64,000 nt of DNA from Thereva unica (Eukaryota; Arthropoda; Insecta; Diptera; Therevidae). Positions 34,351 to 45,809 of the stretch are shown here, piece after piece (the stretch's first letter is position 1; each line of letters begins with the position of its first letter). The stretch is from NCBI GenBank assembly GCA_949987705.1, contig OX465283.1, forward strand, positions 4,816,207 to 4,880,206, read 5' to 3'. Below the pieces are notes generated by a model, which saw nothing but the letters and a program-made list of their open reading frames with translations, ran no database searches and was not told where the DNA came from. The position numbers were made by a program, and so were the translations under genes.

Positions 34351-35700
34351 GATGTTGGATGGTGGTGATCAGCATACTCGGATTTGGGTATATGGGAGTA
34401 TTAAGCTTGAGTTCGGCTTGAGCTTGAGATTTTTGGTAAGAATAATTTACTAGAAAAATCTGGAAGACAAAAGTTGGTCTCTCCGGAGAAATTTCTTCAT
34501 TACTGGGGCTGTGACTGTAGCGCAGATTCGTTTGAAGCTTCCACGATGTCTGTGGTGATCTTTGAAGATGTGCGATGATTTCGAAGCGAAGATAACATGA
34601 TTCACGACGTCTTCATGGAAAATGAAATTTAGCCGCGTTTTGGTTGAGATTTGGTGAATTGACAATATTAAAGCGGATGGTTCGGTATTTATCCAGGTTC
34701 TTTTTTCTTAGACTACGTTGAGAAATATAATGAAGATTTAATGTTGTCTCTGAGACATTCACTCACTCACCCTTTATACTAACAGTTCGGCAGGTCGTTC
34801 AGGTGATCGGCGTATGCCTATTAGTCGGATTAGTTTGAAGGATAGAACAGGAGGCCTCTCGGCGCCCTTGGTCGACGCTCTTACATCACATCAATTGTAT
34901 TTGCGGATGTCCAAGATAAACCTTTTTTCGAACCCTGCCGAGGCAGAATTGTCGTGATTCATATTGCAAGCAGTGTTCCTTAGGAGATTATGTCCCACCC
35001 CCTCCCCCCTTTTGTGAGCCTTTTTGGGCTGGGAGATACTCCGCTAAGGATTTAGTTGGTGGTTTAGGGTTAGGGTTAGTGATGTTGAGATGGAGAGTCA
35101 CTTCCTGGTTAAAGCAGGCACCCCCTAGCACCAACCCATAAAGTGCAGTGGTCATCACCCAGACAATCGCGCATCTTACTCCTTCTATTCCCTGGGCTGA
35201 TTTCTATGAGGCTTCAGTTGGTGACCTCAGGGTTTCTACTTCCTTGCTAATCGGAGCGGTAACGCTCATGGTGGCTTATGAGGTACTGGCGGTCGCTGAG
35301 GGAACATTGTAAGTTTGGCTGAGGGCAGTTTTGGTCATGAGCTTTTATGCCGCCCTGATCCTTAGCTGTGTCCAACCATACTAGTAACCTTAACTTGTAG
35401 CCCGTCAATAAGCTCGCCATCTCTGTAAATAATGGGCGATGCTCTTTGTGGAGTACTCTCAAATTCTGCATTCTGTAAAGGCGGGTCGAACAATCAGCAA
35501 GAGAGGCAGACCGGAGAAAAAAAAGACCGAGGTAAAACCTGAGGTATAGAAAAGAACGCACCAGGATTCCCTGCAGTGGAAGGTCGCTCGCATGAATTTG
35601 TCTGCACGGAAGACAGAACATCATCTTTGGGGAAGGAGATTTTTTTTGCAACATAAGGAAGAGGGAGTCGCCATCCATACCGGGGGAACGGACCCAGCCG
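34351..35700. other. Mixed region: LINE tail fragment and unassigned sequence
   Basis: At 34765-34870 a short minus-strand piece matches the 3' tail of the poly-A LINE family (accctttatactaacagttcg; ggattagtttgaagga). A 143-codon minus frame at 35247-35678 shows no domain I know. The GGGTTAGGGTTAG run near 35068-35083 is short. Confidence 0.35.
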
Positions 35701-36480
35701 TGAGGACCTAGCAGGGACGTCCGTGACTCGAGGGGAGTCCGAATTGGTTTGTTTTTGTGCTGAACCGCTCTCTGGATCCGTACGCTGTGCGTGGCCGGCT
35801 GAAGTATAGGCCTGAAAGCACCTTCCGTACCCCTGGTAATATTTTTAGGATAGGAATGATCAACGAAGTATCAGTGGCCTGGGTCCGCCGCTTCTGGGAA
35901 TTATTCTCAACCATCTGGATGTGCTCTTGGCGAAGAGGGCTATCGGTAGCGTGCATCCCTAGGGGCAGAAGAAGAAGGAAGCTAAGAACGCTAGCCGAAA
36001 GTCTTATCGATGAGCGTACTCGGGGTAGCTGGACCGTGGTTAGACCGCAAGAAGATCACCCCGGGAGGAGGTCGGCAGCACCCACGTAGGGGAAACAATT
36101 AAGGTGAGGCCAACGTACGAGGCTGGGTGGAGCGTGAGCCAGAGAGAAAGACGGACAGCAAGAGGATTGGATAGAAGAAAGATTCAGGGATCTAAGGGAG
36201 AGGAGAAAACGGAGCTGGTACCAGGACGGGGTTTTTCTTTGTTGTCCGAGAGTCGTACTAGTTTTAATTGTTAGCTCAGTTTCCCTAGACGAATGCCACG
36301 CCCCCTAAAAGAACAGCCTTAGCTAATACCAAAAAACCCCTCGTCTAAAAATTTTTCTGGCTGCGCCACCGGTTCTTTTAAATAATCCAAGAGTTTGTCC
36401 AAGATACCACAAGATGGATTCGTAGGGTACACATATGCCTCCAAGACAGAGCCAGGTGTAGCTGTTGGGATCTGAGGTGG
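35701..36480. other. Unassigned, probably decayed LINE
   Basis: A plus frame at 35757-36089 rich in arginine lacks a clear match. The end near 36240-36370 (gaatgccacgccccctaaaagaac) has the look of a non-coding LINE tail, but no family was matched. Confidence 0.25.
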
Positions 36481-36865
36481 CAGCGGATTTGGTAGAGCAT
36501 GCTTCTATGAATACTTAACCAGGGCTTTCAGAGCGCAGAAGTCCTCTAGAACTATGTCCGAATTACTTTGGGACTCCAAACGCTCCTTTGATGACCTGTG
36601 TACGCTCAATCGACTCATGCTTGCTTGGGATCCGCGGCAGCAGAGTTTTGAAGCAATTAAAAATCGGATGCCTTGGCCAGTTAGTGCTCTGACACTTTTC
36701 CACTGGTCCGAAACCAGGTATGACTTGGTCACCGAAATATATGTGGCAGATCGGAAAGGCGGAGAACCCCTTCTGCAGGCTCATCACGCTCTCTGAGACT
36801 ATCCTGCAGGGGCTATAATAGATCCAAGCTGCGGTCTCGGTACTCTTTAGACACGATTCCACACT
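36480..36865 (-). pseudogene. LINE fragment, RT-RNase H linker
   Basis: Minus-strand frames give TAAWIYYSPCRIVSESVMSLQ then, in a shifted frame, VSDQWKSVRALTGQGIRF. These resemble the TGAMRTTPT...LLPL...AYRL block between RT and RNase H in R1/Jockey/I-type elements. The frame is broken within 100 codons. I base this on pattern only. Confidence 0.4.
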
Positions 36866-39089
36866 AAAGCTGGAGGCAGATACATGCGTGCGTGCTGTGC
36901 GTGCGTGCAGTGATAGATATTGTAGAAGTTACGCAAAAGTTGGTCTACCGTAACTTTTTTCGCATTGCCAGCTGCTAGAACGTACAGAGTGCACAAGTCT
37001 CTAGACTTAAGTTTGCAGATTCGGGGCAATATCCAGCTTTAAAAAAGCGTTGTTATCACTGCAAATATCGCACTGCTATCATGGAAATTTATCTGGAAAA
37101 CTCTCACACAACTGATGTGGGTTCCATTACTGTGGCATCTTCTGGAGGTTGGCCTTCTAGCAGGCATCGCTACGTACTCCAACTTGTCCTTCTGTAATCC
37201 TTCAAGTGCAACGTCCAGGTCGCAGTTGTATTTTCCTTTCATTTACACCTCCTCCTTGCAACGCGAAAGGGTGAACCAAAAACTCCTGAGCATGTGAAGA
37301 CCTTTTTCCTTAGGTCGGTCGGCTTAACATAGTTCCAATTCCCCCGTAGTTAAGTCCAAGTTATTCAACATTCCCCGTGGCCTGACCCCGTCCACACCTT
37401 TGTAGTTAGTTCGGACTTCTGGATTGTTGGATGACTGAAAGACTGTCGCTGACTCTTAGGACTGGGGTTAGAAGAACTTCCATAGTGATGATTGAAAGTT
37501 CAAAACAGATTTGTCCGTCATCTTGAATTCACGAAACCACCTCGACGAAAGCCTCCTAACACTATCTCTCCACAGAAAGAATTCCGCTTCGTCCAAAAGC
37601 CATCTTTGCCGCACGGGACTTTCGTCGTCTTTTCCATAAATTTTTGTTCTCCGCGATAAGCGGGAAATTATTGGACCGTCAGCATCATCCGCGAGCATCT
37701 CTCCCGGGGCCCCAAAACAAAAGGTAAAAGTTCTGGCGGTTGTTACAGAAAAGTACCATGCACAGAGCGCGCAGCAACAAAAACCCTGACACGAGTTAGA
37801 CAACATGCACCTAGAGACTTTTGAGGCATCCAGCTCTCATCTCGGCATCTGTGGCCGCCTCTAAAGAACACAGCGGATCAGGTGAAACCGACCAGCAAGG
37901 TGTAGAGCGGAAATTTTCGTTATCTCTTTGTTTTTTGCTCGTCTTTTTGTGCTCGCCCGTGTTCTCTGTGTTCCTTTTTAATTTCTCGACGAGCAAAAAA
38001 AATTTATCATTTCGATCGTGAGCGGTATATGATGTTAGATGTTGGCCCCGCGCCGGGTTCTTGCTCTAGAAGCGGGCTTTTATTACCCAACAATTACGTG
38101 CCGAGAGCACCGTAAATGTGCAGGAGACGTTGCACTTTGCGGATTAGCTTCTAAGCTGCGCGCGCCGATCCGGGCTTTTTGCTGGGGGAAATTTACTGGA
38201 ACACATAAGGTGCGCGCAAAAAATCGAGACTCGCGCAGCATCGCGTTCCTCGTGGGTTTTTGGAATTTCAATTTGAGAATCTCGTTTATTCGGCGGCACT
38301 CTATGAAAGTGTAGCGGTTAATTTTTTAGCTGCAAGACTTCAAAATATCGAGGAACAAATAATAATTCTCCACAGCTGAAAGAAATATGAACGAGGAAAT
38401 GGACGGAGTCTTCGGCGTGCGGAGAATGCCGTGCAGTTTTCGTTTGTGGTCGTTTTTTCAGGCAGTTTTCAGCTTATCACTCAATGTTTTTTATTGACGG
38501 TTCATGTTGAAGTTGTTGGCTCGTGTGTCTGAATTCATTTCAGCTTTGATGAGTCGTGGACAATGTGCCCGGGAGTTGCACGCCTTCAGCACTGAGGACT
38601 TGTGGCGGTGGACTTCTTCTAAGCGTTCTTTGAATTCCATAGAAACTTCGTTTTGCATCGTTGATATTTTTTCCGGTTGGGACTGCTTTGACAGAGTTGT
38701 GGCAGTGTCCCAAAGCTAGATACTGATCGTCCAAATTGACTGGTATCATTTTGAGAGAACAGCTTGAATTTAAAGTAAGTCGTGTGTAATGGTTTTGTGA
38801 GGGAGCATTTCTGTTACAATTCGAGCCCGGCTACAAGGTCTATGACCCATAATAAACGAGGACGTATGCATCCAAGCACAAAAACTTCCCTAAAGGTTTT
38901 CTGAAAGTTCAAGGGGAGCAAGCTTTATATTCGAGCAAAATAGCTTTTGTGTAGCTACGGATGTCATTGTTGTGGTTGTCCCAATTTTTCTTAGTAGGAA
39001 ACGAAGCGCTCTGAAAGAACTAATGGAATGCTTCATTTTTAGCACTGAAGTGATTGCTCTAGACTTCTTTTTTTGAAATTGTAAACAGA
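36866..39089. other. Quiet island, no gene identified
   Basis: 37440-38330 is GC-richer with GCGC-rich words and lacks transposon motifs. It could be host untranslated or regulatory DNA. The open frames here are short, overlapping and motif-free. 36866-37320 is unassigned. Confidence 0.3.
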
Positions 39090-39935
39090 TTCATGCGTTG
39101 CGGCCGTTCTGCAGTATTCGGGCAGCTTAGAAGAACCTTAAAACAAGCAGTGGCGTACGACGACCCATCTGACAGGGCCAACTCCAAGACACCTTTCTTC
39201 CATCAAGACACCGCGGTTTTAGGGGGAGGAGAAGTCAAGGCACCCATCGAAAACTAGGGCTCCTCTACCATAAAGTATATTCAGCCACCTATGACACTGA
39301 AAGGCTCGCAAGCATCACGACGGCAACGAAACGGGCATATGACGCCTCCATGCGACAACGTCCATGACCCCGAAGACCTACACCGAACTTCCAGTGGAAC
39401 GATAAAATCGAGGAGCTTCGGGTTTGCCTAAAGGCAAGAAGGCACTGCCACCGAACGCGGCAACGGCCAGAAGTCGAGGAATATGAGGGATGCCTACGTC
39501 GTATCTTAAAATCTGCTGGCAAAATAGAATTTAAAATGAAGAGCTATGGCACCGTGCCGGCCGAGATTGGAAAGCGACTCGACGAAATCGAGAAATTCGC
39601 GAACGAAGTGATATGGGAGATAAATATATGCCTTGAGAACGTTTGTCTATGGAAGTAGCCCTAATCAGCAAGCGGAAACATTTGGAGACCATAGCGGTGA
39701 AAGTTGGTGAACAAGTCACCCACTCCTAGTCCACACAGAAAGAAAGGACCCGAAGCATGTCCTATTTAAATGCCCGAGCCTTACGGAGCATAGGATTAGG
39801 AGGAAGGGTGGAGAATGGTGGAAGGGGTACTAAAGGCCATCCATCAGAAGCTTAAGGAGCTTAGGAAGCCCAAAGAAACAGGGAAAGGCAAAAAAATGCA
39901 AGGAGAGGTAGCAGCTAGGTAGCTAGATGACTAAG
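39090..39935 (+). pseudogene. R1-clade LINE with internal deletion
   Basis: In the plus direction about 39295-39600 gives KRAYDASMRQRP, then FQWNDKIEELRVCLKARR, the linker between endonuclease and RT in R1-type elements (typically WWNDEIAELR). From about 39742 it gives KDPKHVLFKCPSL, the C-terminal zinc motif region (usually DTPEHVLFECP) that follows RT. The roughly 1.5-kb RT is missing between them, so this copy has a large internal deletion. Several stops are present. Confidence 0.6.
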
Positions 39936-40800
39936 CTGTTCCGGCTCTTGTAAGTATCTCTGGTGAGGGATCCTTTTTCTTAGCGTCATGCTGATGGTGC
40001 TAGGCTGAAGTAATGTCTACGGCTCGTATTGGTGTGGACTTGGACGTCAGGCAAAGAAGGGTTGGTGAGCTGTAGCCCGGAATTCCGTCGTCCGTCCGAC
40101 AGGCGAACGCACACATTCCCTGCTGCTAGACCGATGTAAGATTCTCACCACTCCCTCATAAAAAAATAGCTAAGTCAAGGCACCTATCGTAAAGCTTACT
40201 CCGCCAGCCAAGATATAGACCTGGTCCTAAAACATATTCAACCACTCTATAGGCATTGGAGCGATGAAACTTATTCAGCAAAATCAATCCAGCAAACTGG
40301 CTCAATCGCTCTATCACCTACTCAGTATGCATATCAGTTCTACAACATGGACATGGACGTTTAAAGATCTTACGACGACATAAAAATCAAAAAGCTCTAA
40401 ACTAATCCCCCACAGGTGGCACCTAAAGCTATCCAGCCAAGAAAAAGAATTCCCCAAAAGCTCCCATCCCAGCCAAAAGCTCTCATCTGAGATGCAAACC
40501 AAAAAATGGCTTGGGACTCGCAAAGCACAACTACTGACGACATATAGTTCTGAAAATAACTCTGGTGAGGATTATCCCGGAATCCGGAATACAATTGGAT
40601 TGCACATCTGTGAAAATCTGAAAATTTAAGGGTCTATTCGTGAAAATGCAAGCGAGACTATCCTGGATTTTCCCTAAAATTTCTTTGATAGGACTCGTAT
40701 GCTACCGGGGTTAGTACGCCAGCCTCAGCTTTAGTAGAGCGTACGGCTAGAGCACCCTGGCTGTTCGCTTTCAAGTAAAGTTGTATGATGTATTGGCTTT
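39936..40800. other. Unassigned; LINE 3' region at the start
   Basis: The first 200 bases probably belong to the R1 tail. Beyond, no gene or repeat is recognised. Confidence 0.25.
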
Positions 40801-40807
40801 ATTTCCC

Positions 40808-40905
40808 GGCCTTAGTTGAGCCAGACTACCATTCCAGAGGTCCATGGTTCGAATCCACTTAGCGGCATGGTTCTTCGTCTTTCCTTTTGTCCATGCTCCG
40901 ACTGT
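40808..40905 (+). mobile_element. tRNA-derived SINE copy 2
   Basis: Core GACTACCATTCCAGAGGTCC is followed by a B box (GGTTCGAATCC) and the tail CATGGTTCTTCGTCTTTCC, which is shared with copy 3 at 44.04 kb. The shared tail outside the tRNA-like part shows this is a SINE rather than a tRNA pseudogene. Confidence 0.65.
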
Positions 40906-41419
40906 CCGACATTGCACTCAGTAATAGAACTGTCATGACACGCGACGTTGACATATCCGGTGCTGTTCAGTATTGAATGTTGAAACGCCACAATACGCGT
41001 TGCATACGAGCAGAGAACGCTGTCGATCCGTTGCACGTCAATGCGTTCCGTACTATGGCCGGGCTATGTGGACAGACTGCTTGAGAGCAATAAAGTCCCG
41101 TGGGATGATATCCAAATTAATTTGGTGTTGCCAACGCGTCGGAGCTGGGGAGTCTGCTAACTCTTGTCTGGGTACCGGGTCACCAGGGCTTTAAAGAGTC
41201 TTATACTGTATTCATACCTTAGTGATGCAGCTTGGCGAAGGGTGCTTTACAAAATCGGATTCAGCCAGATAATTTTTAAAGCTCAGTAGAATGGACGTCA
41301 GAACAGTGATCGGCTTGATTAAGGGGGCAGTGAGTGCCAAAATACCACCTATGGGTATTGAAAGTGCAGAAGACCCCATATGTAGAATCTGTCCGAGTTG
41401 TCCCAGCGGTGTAGCCGTT
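40906..41419. other. Unassigned
   Basis: No recognisable feature. It ends at the poly-T (poly-A on the minus strand) of the next LINE copy. Confidence 0.25.
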
Positions 41420-42165
41420 ATTTTTTTTTTTATATGAAAAAACCAAGCTTAGGTGTAACCCTTTATACCACCAGTCCGTCATGTCGTTCAGTTCATGGTG
41501 CAATGTCTAGTAGTAAGCTTGGTTTGAAGAATAGAGGAGAATAGGAAAGGTTAGAGGGGTTCTGGAGGGTGTAGAAGAAAATGACGATGAACCTCACGTT
41601 TGAACTTTAAGGTGTTGTACGAGTTCGGAAATACTGACTGCGGGAGATTATTCCACAGTCGAGTTGTTCTATTCATAAACGAACTTCTAAACCGTATTGC
41701 GCGTGAACGAAGGGGCTGTAGGGTATGGGGGTGAGCCGAGCGGGCTAGTCTTGTGTTGCGGGAAAAGTATTGCCGTGCAGGCAGGAGGTCCTGAATTTCA
41801 GTGGAACAGTCGCCATGGTAATAGCGATAAAGAATGGAGAGGGCTGCTACATTCCTACGGTGGCTTAAGGTGTCTATGGAGGCGCGAAAGGGGCCATCAC
41901 CAATGAGTTTGAGGGCACGATTTTGCACCTTGTCGAGACAAGCCAAGGTGGTTTTTGGGGCGCCTGCCAAGATATGCGAGTTGTATTCGAGGCGTGGCCG
42001 AATGTAGGATTTGTATATTGTAGCCAATGCGGCTGGCTGGAGGAGGAACTTGCATGTTATAGCGGCTGTTAAAGGATAGCAAAGGTCCAATTGGCGACCG
42101 TGTGGTACTTTTGTTCTAGATGCCTCAATAAAAGGGGAAAAAAAGCATTGTATCATTTTGAGTAC
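41420..42165 (-). pseudogene. Poly-A LINE family, C-terminal end, best-preserved copy
   Basis: Minus strand. The A tail is seen as T at 41420-41431, and the open frame runs from the ATG at 42156 to 41551 (201 codons). From about residue 32 it matches the post-RT domain of Jockey/CR1-like LINEs: CKFLLQPAALATIYKSYIRP, LDKVQNRALKLIG, and RTTRLWNNLPQSVFP. The first 30 residues are probably read-through from unrelated sequence. The copy is strongly 5'-truncated, as is usual for target-primed insertion, and cannot encode RT. Confidence 0.7.
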
Positions 42166-43490
42166 GACATGTTGTACTGGTAGTACATTCGTGCTTCCTG
42201 AGCTTCATTTTCCTCGTAATTGTTGCAGAAAAATGCAAATAGTTGCACGACAGAGTTATGGTGGTGTTTTAATTCCCTCCTTTCTAATCCAGCGAAATGC
42301 AGCTGTAATCAATAACAACCAAGTAGAAAGACAAACCCTGCTCTGTACCAGACTAACGACAACTGCAACATCTAATGGGAAGCGTGTCAAGCAAGCATCC
42401 ATAGAAATCACTTCCCCAAAAACACCTCAAACAAAAACCAAAAAAATGCGGAAAAATTTCTATTTTGCGGAAGCGACCGCCGTCTGCCATTTAAGGCTCC
42501 TCCGAACCTGCTGCACCGCAAATTACCAGAACAAAAAACGAACCAGCTCGCGTCTCCAGGGCAAATGCCTGAGATGAGCGCTCGTCAACTTGTCTCGCGA
42601 CCGGCGATGAAAATGTGTTTTCCACTCAGACAACAAAGAAGGAGAAAAAAGAAAGAAAATCTTCCTGGAACCGACGGAAACTTTCTTTCCCATTTCTCAG
42701 GAACTGCCTTGACTTCCACTTTCCTATCTGGTCGTCGTCGTCGTCGGGCCGCCGTTTATGCATGAACTTTCCACACACACACCTCGCCGCCGCCGCGAGG
42801 AATTCCATCTCGAAAGGGTACGAAGAAAGCACACGACAATAATCTCGCGAGAAAAAGGAGAAAAATCTTCGCGAAAAACCTGACGCGGTGATGGCTTCAT
42901 TCATGATATGTACCTGCAGCGAGGCTGGCTATAGCACACGTGAGTTGGAGATGTCTCGCCTCGGCAGAGCCCCAAGCCTCACGAGCCCCAAAGACTCGCG
43001 CGGGCTGCTTTAGGTGCGCCTCTCATGTCGCTGGCTAAAGCGATAACTCGTTTTGTCACACTGGCGAGATGTCGTCTTTCGCGTCGCGTCTTCACTGCCG
43101 TCATCCGAAAAGTCTCTTCTCGGCATCTGAAGATGGGCAATGGGACTTCGAGAAAAGCCATATACACGACGACGACACACAGGTGACTTGGACGTGGACA
43201 GGCTGCAGACGCGGGGGTTGCAGGAGCCGTGAGCGGGGGGGAAATGAAAAGAGATGAAAAAAGCGAAAACGATAAACCGCGCAATTTCTCCAGGTGCTTT
43301 CCCAAAAGGTGCTGCAAGTGCAACGGGCGAATTCCTTTATCTTTGGAGTCATTTGAAATTTCCCCGAGGTTATCGCGGATCTTAATCAGTTTTACTTGCG
43401 CGGATCGGCTCGCAAGGGAGTGGCTCCGCGCGGCACTTTTTCTTCTAACTGTGGGAGCTGTTCGTTTTTTTGTTCTTCTTGCAATTTTCA
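42166..43490 (+). other. GC-rich island upstream of a candidate exon
   Basis: Transposon-free. GC-rich words and a GTC triplet run (42730-42745) occur here. It ends in a long pyrimidine tract and CAG at 43491. It may be an intron or promoter region of the gene holding the next exon. The long minus frame at 42979-43596 opens with GTG and has no domain. Confidence 0.35.
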
Positions 43491-43491
43491 G

Positions 43492-43602
43492 ATAAGACCT
43501 GGCTGGTTTTTGAGCTGGGCTTGAATACGGCGAAATGATGAAGGAAAATAATGAGCGCTCGTTAAAGAATTCCAACACACTTCCGTATGATGTCACGGAA
43601 AC
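43492..43602 (+). CDS. Candidate host exon containing a start codon
   Basis: A 111-base block bounded by textbook splice signals: upstream a pyrimidine-rich run ending TTGCAATTTTCAG, downstream AAAC|GTAAGTAG. Within it, in-frame stops (TAA, TGA) precede tandem ATGs at 43535 and 43538. The frame then runs to the donor as MMKENNERSLKNSNTLPYDV plus three further codons, leaving a two-base phase. A stop lies one codon past the donor, so splicing would be needed. This fits the second exon of a host gene with translation starting inside it. The coding part is 43535-43602. No family can be named from 23 residues. Chance juxtaposition is the alternative. Confidence 0.45.
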
Positions 43603-43970
43603 GTAAGTAGTGCGGAGTACATGTGAGACAATGTGATGAGTTCGGCTTAAGATAGCAAGATCTTAAGCACCTACGCTATCTTAGTTTACTTACTTATTCG
43701 GATCTACTACCAGGATCCGGTCCTAGCTTCTCGCAACTACTACCTACCGATTTCGAATCCACCTCTTTCAGTTTGATATCCATAAAGTTATGAGCGTTTT
43801 GTCAATCGCCATCCTTCCAACTGAAGTTTGATCTACCTTACTGTCGTATCCGATAAATTCCACAGTGAAATAATTTCCAAGTAGAACTTACAGTACGAGC
43901 TGTATGTCCTGTCAACTGGAACCTACCGTTCTTCATTCTCTGCACGAATCAATGTATTGGTAGCGCTTTC
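43603..43970. other. Unassigned, possible intron
   Basis: Follows the donor of the candidate exon. A small palindrome (gatagc...gctatc) lies at 43651-43680. Nothing else is seen. Confidence 0.3.
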
Positions 43971-43971
43971 T

Positions 43972-44070
43972 AAGGAAGCCTAAGGTTAAGGCACCCGACA
44001 ACCATCCCAGAGGTCTGTGGTTCGAGTGCCGTCCACGACATGGTCCTTCGTCTTTGGCCTTGTCTCCCCT
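43972..44070 (+). mobile_element. tRNA-derived SINE copy 3
   Basis: GGTTAAGGCACCCGACAACC (A-box side), CAGAGGTCTGTGGTTCGAGTGCC (degenerate B box), then CATGGTCCTTCGTCTTTGGCC, the same tail as copy 2. Confidence 0.65.
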
Positions 44071-45450
44071 AGATACCATTCCCCCATGCTTGTCTTCTCC
44101 CTTTACAGCAATTCCCGGACCATGGTGTTGGCCCTGGACACCCTCGCCGCTTCACGTTTACCCAGTCTGGTCCTCTCGCTGTGGACGAAAGAAAGACTTC
44201 GACGACCGCCAGCCTGCGGGCTCGGAGACAGTGCATCAGGAGCACGCGACACGTAGAGCCCCTCTTCGTTGCACTGCGGCCATGCGCTTGTTTCATGCCG
44301 CAAGGCATCGGATCACACCTCTGCTCCGTAGAGCAGGATGGACTCAGTAGTGCACATGAGCAGACGTCGCATCTTAGAGTCTGGGGCCGTGAACGTTGGT
44401 CATGATCCTGCTAAGCGACGCTACCGCGGCTGTTGCCTTGTGAGCTACTCGCAGTATGTGCACTCCGAAGGATATCTTGTTATCAAGCATCAGTCCGAGG
44501 TACTTCACGGCCTTCGTTGATGAAGCTGTTTCATCTCCCACTTCGAAGTTGCGCAACGTATCAATTTCGTGAGTAGCTCAAACCCGCAGTCGTCCATCCA
44601 CAAAGCGATTCTACGAATTGCCTGGCTGAGGAGCATCTGCACGGCTAGGACGTCTCTTGCGGTGATGATCACGCACGCGACGTCGTTTGCGTACCCATCC
44701 AGGAAGACACAATCGGGCATATCCAAAAGTAGGAGTCCGTCGTAGGAAATGTTCCGTTGTACGTCGGGTCCCAGAATGGAGCCCTGGGTGACCCCAGATG
44801 TCATCTCTCTTCTTTGCAAGCCATCGTTGGTTTCGTACGTTATAAAGCGCTCATTCAGGTAATCTCCCAGAATCATTTGCAGAGGGAGTCTGACGTCGAG
44901 CTTCATCACGCCAAGCACCCTGTCCCTCACGGTATACAGAAACAAGATAATGCAAAAGACTGTATACCGTAAACGATATTTTAGTGCTGACGTCACGTGG
45001 GACCCGCTTTTTATATAAAATCGAAGCTTTTGTTGTTGTTTCTGCACTAGGACTGACGTCACTAGGCGCCCATTTTCTACGGTATTCGAAGCTGTCGTCT
45101 CTTTTACATTACCTTCCGTTTCTGCATACCGTGTCAGTCCCTGTCTTGTAACAGAACGTCCAGAGTGGTCAGCAAACACCATTGACGGAAGCGATGATTT
45201 CCCCGCTCTGTTGCCCTGGGGGCTTCCACTATCTCCTGCACTGGCCTATAGTGGAGCGTTCCGAACGGAAGCCGAATTGCCGAGCAGAGAGGTCTCCTGT
45301 TTCTCGTACAGCCTCGTAGAGGCGAGTCCGCAGCAGCCTCCCCAGGAGCTTGCTTGCCGTGCCCAGCGTGCACAAAGATCTGTACGAGGTTGCTAAGTCG
45401 GCTGGCCCTCTCTCCTTGCTGGTCAAAACGAGCCTGGATGTCTTTTGCAT
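44066..45450 (-). pseudogene. R1-clade LINE, RT region, split by a small element
   Basis: On the minus strand 45230-45450 encodes the start of an R1-type RT (SYRSLCTLGTASKLLGRLLR, then LSARQFGFRSERSTIG). The frame continues to TTLDV and is then interrupted by an inverted-repeat element (44929-45132). It resumes at GDYLNERFITYETNDG and VTQGSILGPD, passes DGYANDVACVI (the YADD box changed to YAND, so catalytically dead), and ends with KYLGLMLDNKISF and RRGSTCR-like debris towards 44100. Several frameshifts are present. R1 clade is inferred from the characteristic TAGKLLE..QFGFRKGRSTI block. Confidence 0.65.
44929..45132. mobile_element. 204-bp inverted-repeat element in the R1 copy
   Basis: Ends are CACGGTATACAGAAAC (left) and the reverse complement of CACGGTATGCAGAAAC (right), extended imperfectly to about 30 bases. 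Flanks CCTGTCCCT and TCAGTCCCT share GTCCCT and could be a decayed 8-9-bp duplication. No coding capacity. It interrupts the RT between TTLDV and GDYLNERF. Confidence 0.65.
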
Positions 45451-45533
45451 TATGTATTATGTACTGTGTTCCATGTACTATGTACTATGTACTACACACT
45501 ATGTGATTTGTATTATGTATTGTGTATTTATGT
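45450..45533 (+). repeat. Minisatellite of TATGTACTA-like units
   Basis: Irregular tandem units of ATTATGTA, TACTATG and ACTATGT fill this stretch between an R1 fragment and a foldback element. Confidence 0.7.
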
Positions 45534-45783
45534 AGGGCCTGTTTAGACGCTTCGCTCCCAGGGGCGCTCCTCACGAACTTTGTAGATGAGGGAGAAGTGG
45601 GGTGGAGTCCTCCTCAACAAAGTTCATCTTGAAAGATTGTCGGACCGAACCATCTAATGATACGTACATGATGCATTGAACCCGAGTCCAACTACTAGTA
45701 GACGCGAAACGAGCTCAGTTAGGGTCGACTGAACTCGACTCAGCTCTGCTACCTGGGTTGAGTTGAAATAATGCATATAGACG

Positions 45784-45794
45784 CGAGTTCATTT
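45784..45794. repeat. Target-site duplication of the RTE element
   Basis: CGAGTTCATTT at 45784-45794 recurs at 49075-49085, flanking the element exactly. Confidence 0.85.
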
Positions 45795-45809
45795 CTATCT
45801 ATGTGCCCC

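Noticed and set aside
35060..35085. GGGTTAGGGTTAG telomere-like run
   Set aside because: Two units only, inside unassigned repeat-rich sequence.
35247..35678. 143-codon minus frame as a gene
   Set aside because: No recognisable motif and biased composition, surrounded by decayed repeats.
42979..43596. 205-codon minus-strand open frame
   Set aside because: Opens with GTG, has no domain and reads across a GC-rich island and the plus-strand candidate exon.
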